Below, piece by piece: positions 46,441-57,240 of a DNA stretch of 64,000 nucleotides. The stretch's first letter is position 1; every line of letters begins with the position of its first letter. Source of the stretch: Nepenthes gracilis (Eukaryota > Streptophyta > Magnoliopsida > Caryophyllales > Nepenthaceae); NCBI GenBank assembly GCA_033239525.1, contig BSYO01000014.1, positions 10,276,021 through 10,340,020 on the forward strand. The letters are read 5' to 3'. A program made the translations under genes and the position numbers. The notes under the pieces were generated by a model. It ran no database searches. It saw only the letters and a program-made list of their open reading frames with translations, and was not told the DNA's origin.

Positions 46441-46451
46441 GTGGCGCCTAT

Positions 46452-46619
46452 GGATTGAGGGGGTGTCCTTCTCTTAATTTGGATCGTCGGATATAAAATT
46501 CGACGGTTACGTGTTTTAGATGATTAAATTTAAAATCGAACGGTTCATATTATATTATCCATTTAAAACGTGTGGGTCGTCGGATGGTTCAGATGAGGAG
46601 AAGGACGCCCCCCGGATCC
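46452..46619. mobile_element. MITE, 168 bp, with target duplication
   Basis: Left end GGATTGAGGGGGTGTCC and reverse-complemented right end GGATCCGGGGGGCGTCC align over the 17 bp shown with four mismatches, and continue CTTCTC on both sides. The flanks carry GGCGCCTA (46,443-46,450 and 46,620-46,627), eight bases, or nine with one mismatch. This fits a hAT- or Mutator-type non-autonomous element. No coding capacity. Confidence 0.7.
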
Positions 46620-46836
46620 GGCGCCTACAGCGTCATTGAATCTCAACGGCCAATATTTTTTTAATAAATAATAAAAATAAAAAAAAATATGGACCGTTGG
46701 ATTTAAAATCCAACGATACCATAGGAATCGGAGAGGCTACGACGTCTGTACGGTGTCGCAATGCCCCCAATCTGAACAAGTGTATGCGGGTTCTTTTAAC
46801 ACCGTGAATGCCCATGGTTCTACTGCTATTCGAATT

Positions 46837-47052
46837 AAGGGGACATTATCTCTAACAAAGATGAAAAGATTTATTTTTTTATATTTTAGTTATTTATTTT
46901 AAATAATTAATTATAATTTAATTAATTTTAAAAAAATTTAAAAAATTAATTATTTTATAATATTTAGGTTATAATTATTTATTTAAAATAAATAATTAAT
47001 ATTAAAAAAAAAAAACAAGTGTTTGTTTTATATTAAGAGATAAAGCCCCTTC
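46837..47052. mobile_element. MITE-like element, 216 bp
   Basis: AAGGGGACATTATCTCTAA at the left and TTAAGAGATAAAGCCCCTT at the right form a terminal inverted repeat of about 19 bp. The interior TAATTATTTTATAATATTTAG then GTTATAATTATTTATTTAAAA closely resembles the core of the MITE at 14,927-15,142. Confidence 0.65.
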
Positions 47053-47059
47053 GATTCAT

Positions 47060-49690
47060 CCCGATTGCATGCAAATGTACGTAGACATACCTTATGTCGG
47101 TTGTGGTATCTTTTTATTTGATGTGGTTAACTTAAACGGAGTTTTTATTTTGAAAAAAATAATAATTATGATAAATTTTGATGACATTTTTGTGAAAAAA
47201 AGATTACAAATTAAAATTTTCTGAAAATCTCACTAGAATTGTTCATATATTCATCATGAAATCTTTAAATAGGATAACAATTCGAATTAACATAACAATA
47301 TCTCTAGGACTTTTTCAAAATAAAAAAAAAAAAAGAAATAATTACTCCATATTTAATTTGTATAAGCCAAAAAAGCAAGCAAAATACATGCATAACCCAG
47401 AGATATGCATGACTCGTGAACTTTAAACTGCTTAATAAGTGTGGAAATTACCCAATATAACTTAACATTTATTCAATAATTTATTAAAATAATTAAATAT
47501 CTCAATTAGTGTAATTTTATCATATTATGTTAGAAAAATTATTTTTTAATAGGCCATATTGGGTATGGTAAAAAATGATAACGATCTAACCAGATAAAAT
47601 ATATGACCCACAAATTATAAACTTGTAAAGGAATATCAAGCAATCGAGTTGTTTGGCTCGAAATAAAATGAAATCAAGAATCTATCTAGATATATGATAT
47701 CACGTTCCAAATTCTGATTTCATTATTAATAATTATCGATATTAATAATTATCTAATTATTAATTCAATTAACTGTAGATGTGAACCTTAAGTCAGTATA
47801 ACGACCGACCAAAATAAAATAATTTTAACTAAGCACAGGACTAAATTGCCATTTCATTATGTAGTTTCGAATCGACCAAACCGTATTGTTGACACTTACA
47901 TAAAAAGATATGTCTAATATAAAATATAGTTAGAGTAATCAACTCAATATAACTTATTACTATTATTGTCTAACTACAGGATGTATCGATATTCCGTGAC
48001 ACTACAAATCTATAAATAATATAAATTACGTTCATGATCTCGTGTCAACTCTTATACAAAACCATTATCCGAATAATATAAACTACTGTCTGAAAATCTA
48101 AATACAATATCAATATTTCATAACTCTAATTTTAATTTCTTCGAATTGTTGCTCCTTCAATACTAATTATCTTGCAAGACCCTAATCCTCTTATCTGAAG
48201 GGGTTAGTAGAAAAATAAAAATAGAGTGAGTTAAAAATTCAATAAGTTATATAATTTTGTATAATTTTAACAAATAACTTGTATTAAAATATATTGAAAG
48301 GATTGTAAATCAAATTTAGATTCAATGACATGGATTAATAATTATGCATAGCTTATTAAATTTTCTTTTTGTGTTCTTATTTTAAATTTATACCATGTAA
48401 TCATACTTAAATATGTATTTCTTATTGATCAAGGGCAGTAAGGCCTCATTGACTAAAGGAACAGATAATTAAAATTAAAGTTATATTTATTTATTTTTAC
48501 AACCAAAGACCTTATATTACTATCTAATTCTTATAGATAGATTGTCATACATATAATCTTATAAACGAGGTCAAACGTCCTATCATCTATATTGCCCTAT
48601 AGATGAGGCCGTCAACCGAAACTCCACACAACTCTTTATAATTCATATATTTTCTCATTTTGAAAAAGATATTCTTAATTCTTAACATATTGTAGATTTT
48701 TTTTAAAAAATTATATCAATTCTATTTTATGTATAAAAACTTAAACATATAAATTTTCAAAACATATAAAAACTATTTTCTAAATTATATAATTTATTAC
48801 AAAAAATCAATACATTAAAATATTTCAGTAATTTTTAGAACATGTAGAGTGTATTTTTTTTTTTATAAATTTGACATGCAAAAACTTTTATGCCTGAAAA
48901 TTAAATATTGAAGAATATTATATCATAAATTCAAATATGCATGAGAGATAACTGTAGAAAACAGTTGAATACTTAATATATAAGAATTTATACATAATTT
49001 CATACATTTTTACAAAAGAATGAGAAGCAGTTTACATGCATATTAAATATAAATATATTGACTATGAAATTATATCATTCAGAGTATTTAAAATAAAAAA
49101 TGCTTAGAGAATTGAGGAAAGAATAGTAATAAAGGAGATAAAGTTTGGAATATACTTGTCTTAATCCTAAATTATCAAAAATCTTACTTGGATTCACTTG
49201 ATTTGAACTTCTCTATCTTCATCTCTCTCCTCTCTCTTTTCCTTTTCTCATTCTCTCTCTTATCTCAAAACTCGGTTAAAAATGACTTAATTTCCATCGA
49301 ACTTTCTATTTATAACAGAGTTGCGCTCGAACATACATCAGGCATGTATCAGACGCCATGACCAAACTAAGCGACATATGAGCGCCACTTGGATGCGTGT
49401 CGAGCACTGATTCCACGAAAAAACGTGCTTAGGTGCTCCCTTGGGCGTGCATCGAGTACAAGCACATTGAAAAGTACAGTTGACTTTCAATCAGGTGTCC
49501 ATCAGGCGCGATCTCTCCACCTATCCTACACATAAGCACGTTTTGGGTATCAGTTAGGTATCCATTAATTTAATGTGACTATTTCTAATTTTAACTTTTG
49601 ATTTAATTTTTTTTTTCTTTTGATCTCAATTTTAATTATTTTAACGTAATTAATTATGATTATGATAAAATTTAAACTCAAACATTACAT
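47060..49690. other. AT-rich spacer with LTR-like stretches
   Basis: No gene. At 49,200-49,320 a CT-rich stretch beside CTATTTATAAC (minus strand GTTATAAATAG) looks like a minus-strand LTR promoter with purine-rich leader, similar in style to Copia-A. No partner or ends could be defined. Confidence 0.35.
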
Positions 49691-49699
49691 ATGACTTGT

Positions 49700-50312
49700 C
49701 AACTAATGAAATGGCCTAACAACTAAAAATACTAAAGGCCAAGGCGATTAATGGTCCATAATAAGATTAATTTCAGTATTAAAATTTGAGGAATAGTTAC
49801 GTAAATTAAGAGATAACTTGCGATATTAAATAGATAATAATAGCGAGTAAATGATAAGTATTAAATGTTAAACAGTTACGAAATTTAGGCAACGATTGAG
49901 TCTTAACTAATATAATGCATCAATTAATCACTTATGCCAATTTTAAAAAGCTATATTGATTGACATTAAGATTATAAATATACCAATTTTCTCCGATCAA
50001 AAGGAGGCTGCGAGGAGTGAGAAATTGAATACAAGACTCTTTCTCAATACACTTACATTCATCTATTCAACATCATAGAGCCCAGTCTTCCAATTGGACC
50101 AATCTCTCTCATTCAAAATCATCAGCAATCTCTCTAAATCTTTCATTCATGTATAAAGATTTTTGATTTGATCATTAGAGCATACATCAAGGAGTGAGTC
50201 TTGTATCTTCTTACTTTTTGTTAATTGTTATAGTGTGCAAGATTTGGGTTATATAGTTCGAGGATCTAACTTGGCATAGTTGAGCGATAATTTAGTTTAC
50301 AGATATGCATCA
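49700..50312 (+). repeat. Gypsy-3 5' LTR (end defined, start uncertain)
   Basis: Ends ATATGCATCA directly before a primer-binding site. It contains ATTATAAATATACC near 49,972 as a TATA-like box. The U5 part (GTGTGCAAGATTTGGGTTAT) corresponds in position to GTTGTGCAGGTCCAGGTTAA of Gypsy-1. The left boundary is a guess. Confidence 0.45.
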
Positions 50313-50327
50313 TTGGTGTCATTTGTG
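50313..50327 (+). promoter_or_regulatory. Gypsy-3 primer-binding site
   Basis: TTGGTGTCATTTGTG, the same type as that of Gypsy-1 (TTGCCGTCGTCTGTG). Confidence 0.5.
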
Positions 50328-50408
50328 TAAATGTGGTCAACCATCAAATCCATCCCAACTAAGATTACATTTGTTTGAAAAAAAATTCGTGTTTTCAAGA
50401 AAGAAAAA

Positions 50409-50640
50409 ATGGTAAATACTCGGGCACAAAGCCAAGTAAGTTAGTTGCCGAAAGATATCTTATCCGGTGACCTCGACTTGGAGGAGGGTAGCCATGGAGG
50501 CATTTACTTGACAACAAATTCAAATGTCAAAATCTTGGTGGCCCAGATCAATATTATATTTAAAATGTTGAATTCCTTATGGGATAAAATAGAAGGCCAA
50601 ACATGTATGGCAACAACCCTTTACTCATAAGCATTGATCT
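50409..50640 (+). pseudogene. Gypsy-3 gag N-terminus
   Basis: Starts MVNTRAQSQVS like Gypsy-1 gag (MVNTRAQACAP), then a stop at 50,442 and VKILVAQINIIFKMLNSLWD, the position where Gypsy-1 has DIKLILHALCDRTG. Recognisable gag ends at about 50,630. Gypsy-2 is inserted about 120 bp further on. Confidence 0.6.
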
Positions 50641-50754
50641 TGTTATGAATCTGATCGAAGCAAGTTCATTTAAGTAGTTGGTTATGATTTCTAAAGTTTA
50701 AAATCTCAAACAAATTTTATAAATAAGTCTAAATTCTAAAAATTCAAATGTGAT

Positions 50755-51814
50755 TGATACGTCCTGGATCAGAACTTTGAACAGATTCGGGATGATCTAC
50801 TTGTCTTGGTTTCGGCACCGTTCCCTAAGTTGGATCTTGTACACTACTAAAAAGAACAGGAGGTTAGTGTGTCGGCGAAAAGTTGTCCCCTCGAAAATAC
50901 CCCAACGGTCAAGTCAGTAAATAACCTTGGAAAGATAAGAAGGTTTCTGAAATTGAACATTGAGAAAGAGAGAAAGAGAGAGTGTGTATATTTTCAGATG
51001 AAAGAGAGACGAGAATGTCTTCTTTAATCTGGAAGGTGGGGAGGCAGTAAACGGCCGTGATGGACGCGTTTGTATGCCTTAGGATTTTTGGGTTGCCTGA
51101 GTAAGTATTTGCGTAGTAGAAAGCGTCAATGATTGAGAGCGTTAGTCCCTGAGAGCATAGGTAATTGAAAGTGTTTGCAGCAGAATGCGTTGGTAACAGA
51201 AAGCATGCCTGGAACGAGAGTTCCAAGGCTTACTTATAGTTGAGCAGGCGATCTTCCTTCTTTGGAAGGAATGATCTCTGTATAACTCGTTGGTTGGCCT
51301 GCCTTTCAGAATTGATGCCCGTTGCCAAAAGGATGAAATAGCTTCCTTTCATGGCGGTCAGCGGCTTTCCAAATCGCTCACCTTCCTTCTGTGTTTTTTA
51401 CCGTTGGAGCATCCCGTTTGGTAAGATATTGGAAAAATCTGGTGCCTTCCTTACGAGAAAGGCGCCGATTTTGTCAATATCCTTTAAGAAACTTGACAAA
51501 GATCGTAGAATTCTTTGGAAAAGAAAAGTCAAACCCCGTCCCACGATGGATCATGGGCTTGAGTGGGCCTGGCCCATAAAAGGCTTTTCATTTTTGGACT
51601 ATTGCTACGGTGATTTCGGTCAATGCTCGTGTTGACCGTCTGCATGCGTTACCTGTCTTCCAGAGTCCAAACGGTCAACAATGGTGTTGATCGTCTTGGG
51701 CCTTTCACGCTTTGGGCCTTTGCGCCCTGTTGGGCTGTTTTTACGTTGACTGTTTGGCATACCTTTTGGGCCTCCGTTAACTGTGGGCAAGCGCATATTT
51801 CGGTGTACCCATCA
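50755..51814 (-). repeat. Gypsy-2 3' LTR (1,060 bp)
   Basis: Sense (minus) strand TGATGGGTAC...ACGTATCA. CTATAAGTA on the minus strand at 51,240-51,232 is the TATA-like box. The LTR at 63,450 is a relative. Confidence 0.85.
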
Positions 51815-51830
51815 CTAGCCCCCTATGCCG
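51815..51830 (-). promoter_or_regulatory. Gypsy-2 polypurine tract
   Basis: GGCATAGGGGGCTAG on the minus strand directly before the 3' LTR. Nearly the same as Gypsy-1. Confidence 0.65.
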
Positions 51831-51942
51831 GTGGACAGAATTCTGGGCTCTGGTATGTTCATGATGGGATGCCCCTTACTGCCCTTTGTCGTTTGGGGAT
51901 CTCAGAGGACTCTATGAAAGGTGTAGAGGAGAGTTTGACTGG

Positions 51943-52200
51943 AACTGTTGACCATCCTGGTCAATTCCGAAGAACAACGTTGATCAGAATTGTTGACCGT
52001 CCTGGTCAATTTCGGAGAACAACGTTGACAAGAATTGTTAACCGTCTTGGTTAATTTCGGAGAATAATATTGATCGGAATTGTTGACCGTCTTAGTCAAT
52101 CCCGGAGAACAATATTGACCAAAATTGTTAACCATCTTGGTCAATTCCGGAGAATAATATTGACCGAAATTGTTGACCGTTTTGGTCAGTTCCAAAGAAG
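51943..52200 (+). repeat. 45-bp tandem repeat, ~6 copies, rich in W-boxes
   Basis: Units begin AATTGTTGACCGTC... at 51,943, 51,988, 52,033, 52,078, 52,123 and 52,168, an exact 45-bp period. Most units hold TTGACC...GGTCAA (inverted W-box cores) plus another TTGAC or TTGAT. I count eight TTGAC and four GTCAA. The open minus-strand frame across it (15-residue repeats LTKTVNNFGQYYSPE) follows from the period being a multiple of three. Confidence 0.9.
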
Positions 52201-52339
52201 CTTTCCTGCTAGGCTTGAATGACGTGGGGCCATCGGCCGGTTTGTAGGCCAGAAGAAGACACGCATCTCCCTTTGGTTGGGCGGAGATCTTTGCCATTAA
52301 TGTGTCGAGATCCGCCCTTTTGAAGGGCCAAGTAGGGAG

Positions 52340-52383
52340 TTGACACGTGGTAGGACGGACGGTGTCCTTAATGAGGGGTTTTA
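52340..52383 (+). promoter_or_regulatory. candidate promoter of Gypsy-2 antisense gene
   Basis: TTGACACGTGG (W-box core overlapping a G-box, 52,340-52,350) and GGTTTTAACG (a weak TATA-like position near 52,375) upstream of the ATG at 52,496. Confidence 0.4.
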
Positions 52384-52495
52384 ACGTGTGCTTGGCATCT
52401 AAGTTTTCCTTCCACACTTCGAAAATCCTTTACGCTTCCAAGCTTTCGTCTTCTCCGTTCCCAAATTTCAGAAACCCTAAACCTTCGAGTGAGCC

Positions 52496-54282
52496 ATGGC
52501 ATCCGTTGCGGACATCGCTTCTGTTTTGAGAGAGAGCGACGTCAAAGCATTTTGTGCGGAGTTTAACATCCCAAAGGAAGTTGCGTGGAGAGTTCCAGGA
52601 AGGAACGTCAGAGCTTTTGCTCCTCCAGAGGGGCATATCACAGTCTATGAGGCCCACTTGAGGAGCGGCCTTTGTATCCCGTTACCGGAAGATTTGGAGT
52701 CTCTTTTCAAAGCTCTACGAGTACCCATTGCCCAGTTTTACGCCAACTCTATCCGGTATCTCTGCACCATGTGTATTTTTCTTCGCAAGCTTGGTAAGAA
52801 GCTTAGGATGTCCACGGTTAGGATTTTGTTTAAAATAAATCAGGGAGTAGAGTGGCTATCGCTTGTCCCCCGTTCTGGTATAAAAATAAATAAAGTTATA
52901 TACGACTCGTTGAAGAACTGAAAAAATCGGTTCTTCTTCATGAGTGTAGGAATAGCCTGGCCCCTTCAAAGGGACTGGGACCAGGTCCCGGAGGCATATG
53001 CGGGGATGCCGTCTATGTCGGAGACGGCGGCCCAGGAGTGGTTAATAAAGGCAATAAAGGCGAACCCCGATGATTTCGTTCGGGATTTTTTAATTTCCCG
53101 GGAGGAGATTAGGAAGGTGAATTGGGGTCCTCCATCCCCAGTTCAAAAACCTAGGTCGCCCGTGAGGATGATGAATCCGGAGGATTCTAAGGGCATCATC
53201 ATCCGTATGCAGCATACGAACGAAGGGTTTATTAGCCCGCTGCCAGAGAAGGTGTTGGAGATGCCCTCATCGTCATTGTCCTTCATTGACTACGTGGCTG
53301 CCGGGATCTGCTGCGGGTCTACAGCACTACGGGCCTGGAAAAGACCCATGAGGACTGGCCGGCGGATTCAGGAGTCATCTTGGTGTAGCCTGCACCGCAA
53401 GCGGTTCCTAGTGCTGTATCGGTGGAATCTTTTGAGAAGCCAGCTTGTGAGCCGGTGGTGGGCGCGCGGGAGCCATCCGTTGGCTCCCGGTTGTGTGGAA
53501 CCTGGCTGCGGAGCCAACAGTTGAGCTCGATCCTCCGGCTGCTGCTCCAGAGGTTTCATTTGACGATCCTGTAGCTGCTGTGGATGAGTCTGATGATATC
53601 CTGGAGAGCATTCTGGAGGAGGGAGCTACGAGCTCGACTCGAGAGGATGCTCCTAGTCCACTGCCACCTGGGCCAAGTCTGGAGGCTAGGTCCGTGAGGC
53701 CCGTGAGGAAATTTTGGGAGGTATGACTCTTGGTGATTGGTTCCTCATACTTTCCCTTTTTCAGGTTTCTGACTTGTTCTTTGTCTATTTTTTGTGCAAC
53801 CGTTGAAGGTGGCCTCCGCCTTTTTTAAAGTGGTGAAGTAGCGTGATAAGGCGCTGATAGATAGGGAGGCAGAAATCACCTGGCTGGACGCCAAACTGGC
53901 CGCTTCAGCAGGGGAGCATCGCGAGGAGACTGCTACCCTCGAGGCTGTCCTGGCGGGAATGGAGACGGAGATCGCCAACTTGAGAGCTGAGAATGCTCGT
54001 TTGAAAGAGGAGGAAGACCGGAGCAAGGCAAGCAAGAAACGGCTTGCAGATCGGATATCCACCCTGGAGAATGAGCTAGGTCTCCGGCTTTGCCTCCACG
54101 AGGTCGAGGGCATGCTGCACGCCCGGATGTTTCAGGGGGTCTAGGTCTGTCGGCGTCTTGTGAGGCTGATCGACCCTAACTTCCCTATTCAGTACCTTCA
54201 TTTAGAAAACCGCGGGACACAGCATAAGGACAACCTCGTGGAGGAGCCCCGGGACAGTCAGAGGTGGCCGCCGCCTCCTTAG
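52496..54282 (+). pseudogene. Gypsy-2 antisense gene: transposon-domain protein with coiled coil
   Basis: Opposite to gag-pol. ATG at 52,496 (MASVADIASVLRES). The N-terminal domain lines up with Gypsy-1 gene A: FNIPKEV/YGIPNDW, ITVYEAHLRSGL/VTVNEHYLRGGL, LFKALRVPIAQF/LVEALGIPMARL, YDSLKN*KNRFFF/PDSVKNWKDRYFF. The stop at 52,919 therefore sits where gene A has Trp. A Glu/Pro/Ser-rich linker runs to 53,720 in another frame. Donor GAG|GTATGA at 53,721 and acceptor GAAG|GTGGCC at 53,808 would splice in phase to VASAFFKVV. A coiled coil follows (IANLRAENARLKEEEDR) and the ending CRRLVRLIDPNFPIQYL. Further stops at 53,839 and 54,142. Function unknown. Confidence 0.65.
53721..53808 (+). other. candidate intron of Gypsy-2 antisense gene
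   Basis: 88 nt, GTATGA...GAAG, phase 0 on both sides. The following exon starts Val-Ala-Ser as in Gypsy-1 gene A. A nearer acceptor (TTTTTCAG at 53,764) would leave only 44 nt. Confidence 0.4.
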
Positions 54283-54299
54283 CCTTTTGCACCTTTTTC

Positions 54300-54631
54300 T
54301 GCTTGTAATTTTGTAATTTTGTAACATATTTGAAGCAATGAAATGAAAATTCTTTCAATTTCGTGTCTATTTATTTTCACTGCTTATGTTTGTATGCTTT
54401 GTTGCATGGGGTGGCCAACTGAGTTGGCCGGTTGATATGGTTGGACTGCCTAAGAAGCTATGTCCTTAGGCTTAGCGGCGAGTTGTGTTAACTTGCGGCG
54501 TATTTGTCAAGTGATGACTTGGGCGGCTAACGTTGGAGAAGGACTCTTCTCCCTTCGACCGTCGCTGACTGATCCCGCTATCTCCTCGTAGAGGAGGTCG
54601 TTGCGTATGCTGCGTAAGCCCCTAAGGTTTT
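54300..54631. other. Gypsy-2 spacer after antisense gene
   Basis: GCAATGAAATGAAAATTC near 54,337 may serve as poly(A) signal region of the antisense gene. No other feature. Confidence 0.35.
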
Positions 54632-54868
54632 GACCGCTATCGGGCCACTTAGATGACCAAGGTTTAGTACGACCGCTAATGGGCCGCTCGGATGACTGAG
54701 GTTTATATTAGGCCGCTTGTGGGCCACCTGGATAACCAGGGTTTAAAATAGACCACTCATGGGCCACATGGAGGCCAGGGTTTAGATACGACCGCTAATG
54801 GGCCGTTTGGATGATCGAGGTTCGAGTTCGACCGCTTTTGGCCCCTGGATGGACCAGGGTTTAACGAG
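54632..54868 (+). repeat. 39-40-bp tandem repeat, 6 copies
   Basis: Units GACCGCTaaTGGGCCgcttG GATGAcc.aGGTTTagtac start at 54,632, 54,671, 54,711, 54,751, 54,790 and 54,830. The copies are diverged but the spacing is regular. Confidence 0.85.
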
Positions 54869-55036
54869 AGGGTGAAAATCCTCCCGATTTAGGGGCAGTC
54901 TGGGTTGGGTAACCTGCAAAGAAAACAGAAGCACTTACACATAGAAAGGATGCTAAGTAAACTCTTATTTTTCTCAAGAAACAAAACAAGAAAGCGAGGG
55001 CAAACAATAATGCAAAGTGCGTACCTGTGTCCGCTA

Positions 55037-56010
55037 CTAGAAGTATCGTCTGAGGTGGATAGCGTTCCACGTTCACGGAACCAATTTTCCGTCCTGGATT
55101 CAGAGTTTGTAAGCTCCGTTTCGCAGGACGGCAGAGACGAGGAAAGGCCCTTCCCAATTAGGGGAGAGTTTGTTGCGGCCGACCAACTTGCCTGTAGCTT
55201 TGACGCCTCGTAGGACCAGGTCTCCCACATCGAATCGTCGTGCCTTAACTTTTTTGTTGTAGTATCGGGCGATCTGATATTGGTAAGTTACTATCCGTAC
55301 TCCGGTAGCATCGCAGGCTTCTTTTAACAAGTCCAAGTGCTCCCTGATTTTTTGGGAGTTGGTCTGTGGGTCAAAGGACTCCACCCTGAGACTTAGAAGT
55401 CCGATTTCAACCGGGATTACCGCCTCAGTCCCGTAACAGAGGCTGAAGGGCGTCTCGCACGTTGGTTCCTTTGGGGTTATTCGATAAGACCAAAGAACAG
55501 AAGGGAGCTCGTCCGCCCGGAGCCCCCCGAGTCCTCTAGCTTAATTTTTAACCCGTGGAGCAGCGTTCGGTTTGTTACCTCCACCTGTCCGTTTGCTTGG
55601 GGGTGTGCCACCGAAGTGTGGACCAGCTTGATGCCAAAGTTGGTGCAATACTTGGTGAAGCGTTTCCCCGAGAATTGGGTCCCGTTGTCGATCACAACGA
55701 CCTCGGGGACGCCGAATCTACAGACGATATTTTGGCGGAGGAATTCCTGGGCATTGTGTTCCGTTATCTTATCCAGTGGGACAGCTTCGACCCACTTGAT
55801 GAAATAGTTGATTCCCACGATGATGAATTTTCTTTGCCCCGTGGCAATGGGAAATGGGCCGAGGAGATCGAGCCTCCATTGCACGAAGGGCCAAGGGGCC
55901 TAAAGGGCCTTCAGATCTGCGGATGGCTAGCGGTGAAGGTTGCTGTGAAGCTGGCAGCTTTCACATTTCTTCACGAACTCTAGCGCGTGTTTTTTCATCT
56001 AGGGCCAGTA
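55037..56010 (-). pseudogene. Gypsy-2 integrase
   Basis: In element order: the zinc module (SEVHLGICGSHIGEK in the preceding frame, then KKCESCQLHS with stops around it), core Asp in WRLDLLGPFP, Asp in VVIDNGTQFSG, Glu in NGQVEVTNRTL. A frameshift at about 55,500 follows, then TPFSLCYGTEAVIPVEIGL and the C-terminus VGRNKLSPNWEGPFLVSAVL...WNAIHLRRYF. Stops near 55,990, 55,950 and 55,915 in the zinc region and two near the end. Same layout as the intact Gypsy-1 integrase. Confidence 0.8.
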
Positions 56011-57240
56011 GTAGCCCTGGCGCATGACCTTGAAGGCCAAGTTTTTTTCGCCAATGTGCGACCCGCAGATCCCGAGGTGGACTTCGCTTAAAGCGTAGTT
56101 AGCCTCCTTGGGAGTTAGACAGCGGATGTATGGAGTCGAGTAGCCACGTCGGTACAACCATCCGTCAACCATAGCATACCAGCCGGCTATCTTCTTGACC
56201 CGTTTGGCCTTTTCTACGTCCTCTGGCAATGATCTGTCCGCCAGGTAGTTTAGGAAAGGCGTCATCCAGTTTTCTGCTTCGGAAATCTTCATGGCCTCTC
56301 GCTTCTCAATGCTGAGAGCGTTTAAGATCTTCTGTATGTTCCTCGAATACTGTTCTGGGTTTTCGGCAGAGGCGGCTTTAGCCAGCTGGTCCGCTTTCCA
56401 GTTTTTAGTTTGGGGAACGTGAACCAGGGTCAGCTTGTCGAAACCCTGGGTGGTTTCCCTTGCTTTCGCCAAATACTTGGCCAAGAGGGGGTTATTTGCC
56501 TCAAAGCCTCCGTTAACCTGGTTAACAATCAGCTCAGAGTCGCTGTAAACTGCCAACCTCTTAGCAAAGCACTCCTTAGCAAACCGTAATCCGGCTAGCA
56601 TGGAATTTGAGCCTGAGGGAGTATTTCACCTCAAACCCGTTGGGGGTCATAAGGACCACTCCAGCGCCATTGCCTGTGTCCGTAGACGATCCGTCCACAT
56701 AGAGTATCCATTTTGGAACTCCGACAAGCAGTTTTGCACTTTCTTCGAGCTGTTCCTCGAGGACTGGGGTTGCAGTCTCGACAATGAAATCAACCAGCGC
56801 CTGTACTCTCACAGTAGGCCTGGGCTGGAAATCGATGTCGAACTCGCCCAACTCGATAGCCCACTTTACTAATCGTCCAGAAACGTCGGGTTTCTGGAGG
56901 ATGTTTTTCAGCGGCTGGTCCATAAGGACCACTATCCGATGGGCCTGAAAGTAGGACCTCAACTTCCGCGCAGAGAATATTAGGGCTAAGGATAATTTTT
57001 CTGCGCGTGAATAACGGGTCTCTGGGTCGGTCAACGTTTTACTCACGTAGTAGACCGGCCGCTGGGCGTTAGAGTCCTGGCGCACGAGGACAAAACTCAG
57101 GGATGCCTCCAAAACTGCCAAGTAAAGATATAACTCCTCTCCGCCCTTGGATGACACCAACAACGGCGGGCTAGCCAAATACCGTTTCAGTTCATCGAAA
57201 GCGGTTTGGCATTCCGTTGTCCATTAGAACCCATTGGATT
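55999..57240 (-). pseudogene. Gypsy-2 RNase H domains and integrase N-terminus
   Basis: From 57,178: YLYLAVLEASLSFVLV (degenerate Ty3-type RNase H without the catalytic Asp) and LVKWAIELGEFDIDFQPRP. The archaeal-type RNase H follows with ILYVDGSSTDTGNG (Asp). A frame break near 56,600 is followed by MLAGLRFAKE, then VYSDSELIVNQVNGG (Asp) and HVPQTKNWKADQLAKAA. The second frame continues open into the integrase zinc module to 55,999. A stop lies near 57,229 at the RT junction. Confidence 0.8.

Noticed and set aside
46633..46815. 60-codon minus-strand frame beside the MITE
   Set aside because: No motif; covers a hairpin-like GTTGGATTTAAAATCCAAC and AT-rich sequence.
51902..52417. Minus-strand frame with 15-residue repeats (LTKTVNNFGQYYSPE type)
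   Set aside because: The 45-bp DNA period keeps any frame open. The W-box content and non-coding position fit DNA function better than a protein.
54632..54868. Regular short repeats considered as CRISPR
   Set aside because: No constant repeat/unique spacer alternation; the whole unit is repeated and diverged, and the genome is a plant.
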